Shown piece after piece: positions 6,136 to 6,148 of a stretch of DNA of 6,148 nt. Source of the DNA: Alphaproteobacteria bacterium (GTDB taxonomy: Bacteria > Pseudomonadota > Alphaproteobacteria > Micavibrionales > Micavibrionaceae); assembly GCA_023140905.1 (NCBI GenBank), contig JAGLKS010000008.1, forward strand, positions 1 through 6,148, in the 5' to 3' direction. How positions within the stretch are numbered: the first letter of the stretch is position 1; every line of letters starts with the position of its first letter. Position numbers and translations under genes: made by a program. Below the pieces are notes generated by a model, which was not told where the DNA came from, did not search any database, and saw only the letters and a program-made list of their open reading frames with translations.

Positions 6136-6148
6136 CATTCTTTTACGT

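Noticed and set aside
6124..6138. thyA start at ATG 6138.
   Set aside because: It would add five residues to a protein that is otherwise exactly 264 residues like E. coli ThyA, and the strong purine-rich ribosome site serves 6123.
1..6148. Defence system, mobile element, CRISPR array, riboswitch or structural RNA.
   Set aside because: No direct-repeat array, terminal inverted repeats, transposase or integrase motifs or tRNA-like fold were seen; apart from the mrp upstream region the genes are ordinary housekeeping genes.

Overview
The window looks like a chromosomal housekeeping segment from a low-GC bacterium (roughly 40-45% GC by eye), most probably an alphaproteobacterium. That placement is inferred from protein character and from the gene set thyA, folA, hflK, hflC and a DegP/Do-type protease side by side, which I recall as a common alphaproteobacterial arrangement. 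No phage, insertion sequence, CRISPR array, tRNA, rRNA or toxin/defence genes are visible.

Layout from right to left on the minus strand: thyA (thymidylate synthase, start 6123), folA (dihydrofolate reductase, start 5235), then, after the oppositely oriented mrp gene, hflK (3658), hflC (2438) and a degP/htrA-type serine protease that starts at 1373 and runs off the left edge. mrp (ApbC/Mrp-family P-loop ATPase) is the only plus-strand gene, at 3904-4716. Its 3' end overlaps the 3' end of folA by 27 bp, and its 5' end faces hflK across a 245-bp divergent spacer.

Functionally there are three modules. thyA-folA form the dTMP cycle: ThyA turns methylene-THF into DHF and FolA reduces it back to THF. 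mrp is an iron-sulfur cluster carrier ATPase. hflK-hflC-degP form an envelope quality-control block: an SPFH/band-7 membrane complex that in E. coli modulates FtsH, plus a periplasmic protease/chaperone.

The most notable finding is in the spacer just upstream of mrp. Positions 3771-3903 encode, across two reading frames, a recognisable remnant of the N-terminal MIP18 (DUF59) domain that full-length Mrp proteins normally carry. A one-base loss in an A-run and a second break near 3896-3915 disconnect it from the ATPase domain. That domain is intact and appears to be translated from a new internal start at 3904. Secondary points are a roughly 35-residue polar insertion in HflC, the convergent mrp/folA overlap with a possible mrp-direction terminator only beyond folA, and corrected starts for folA and thyA.
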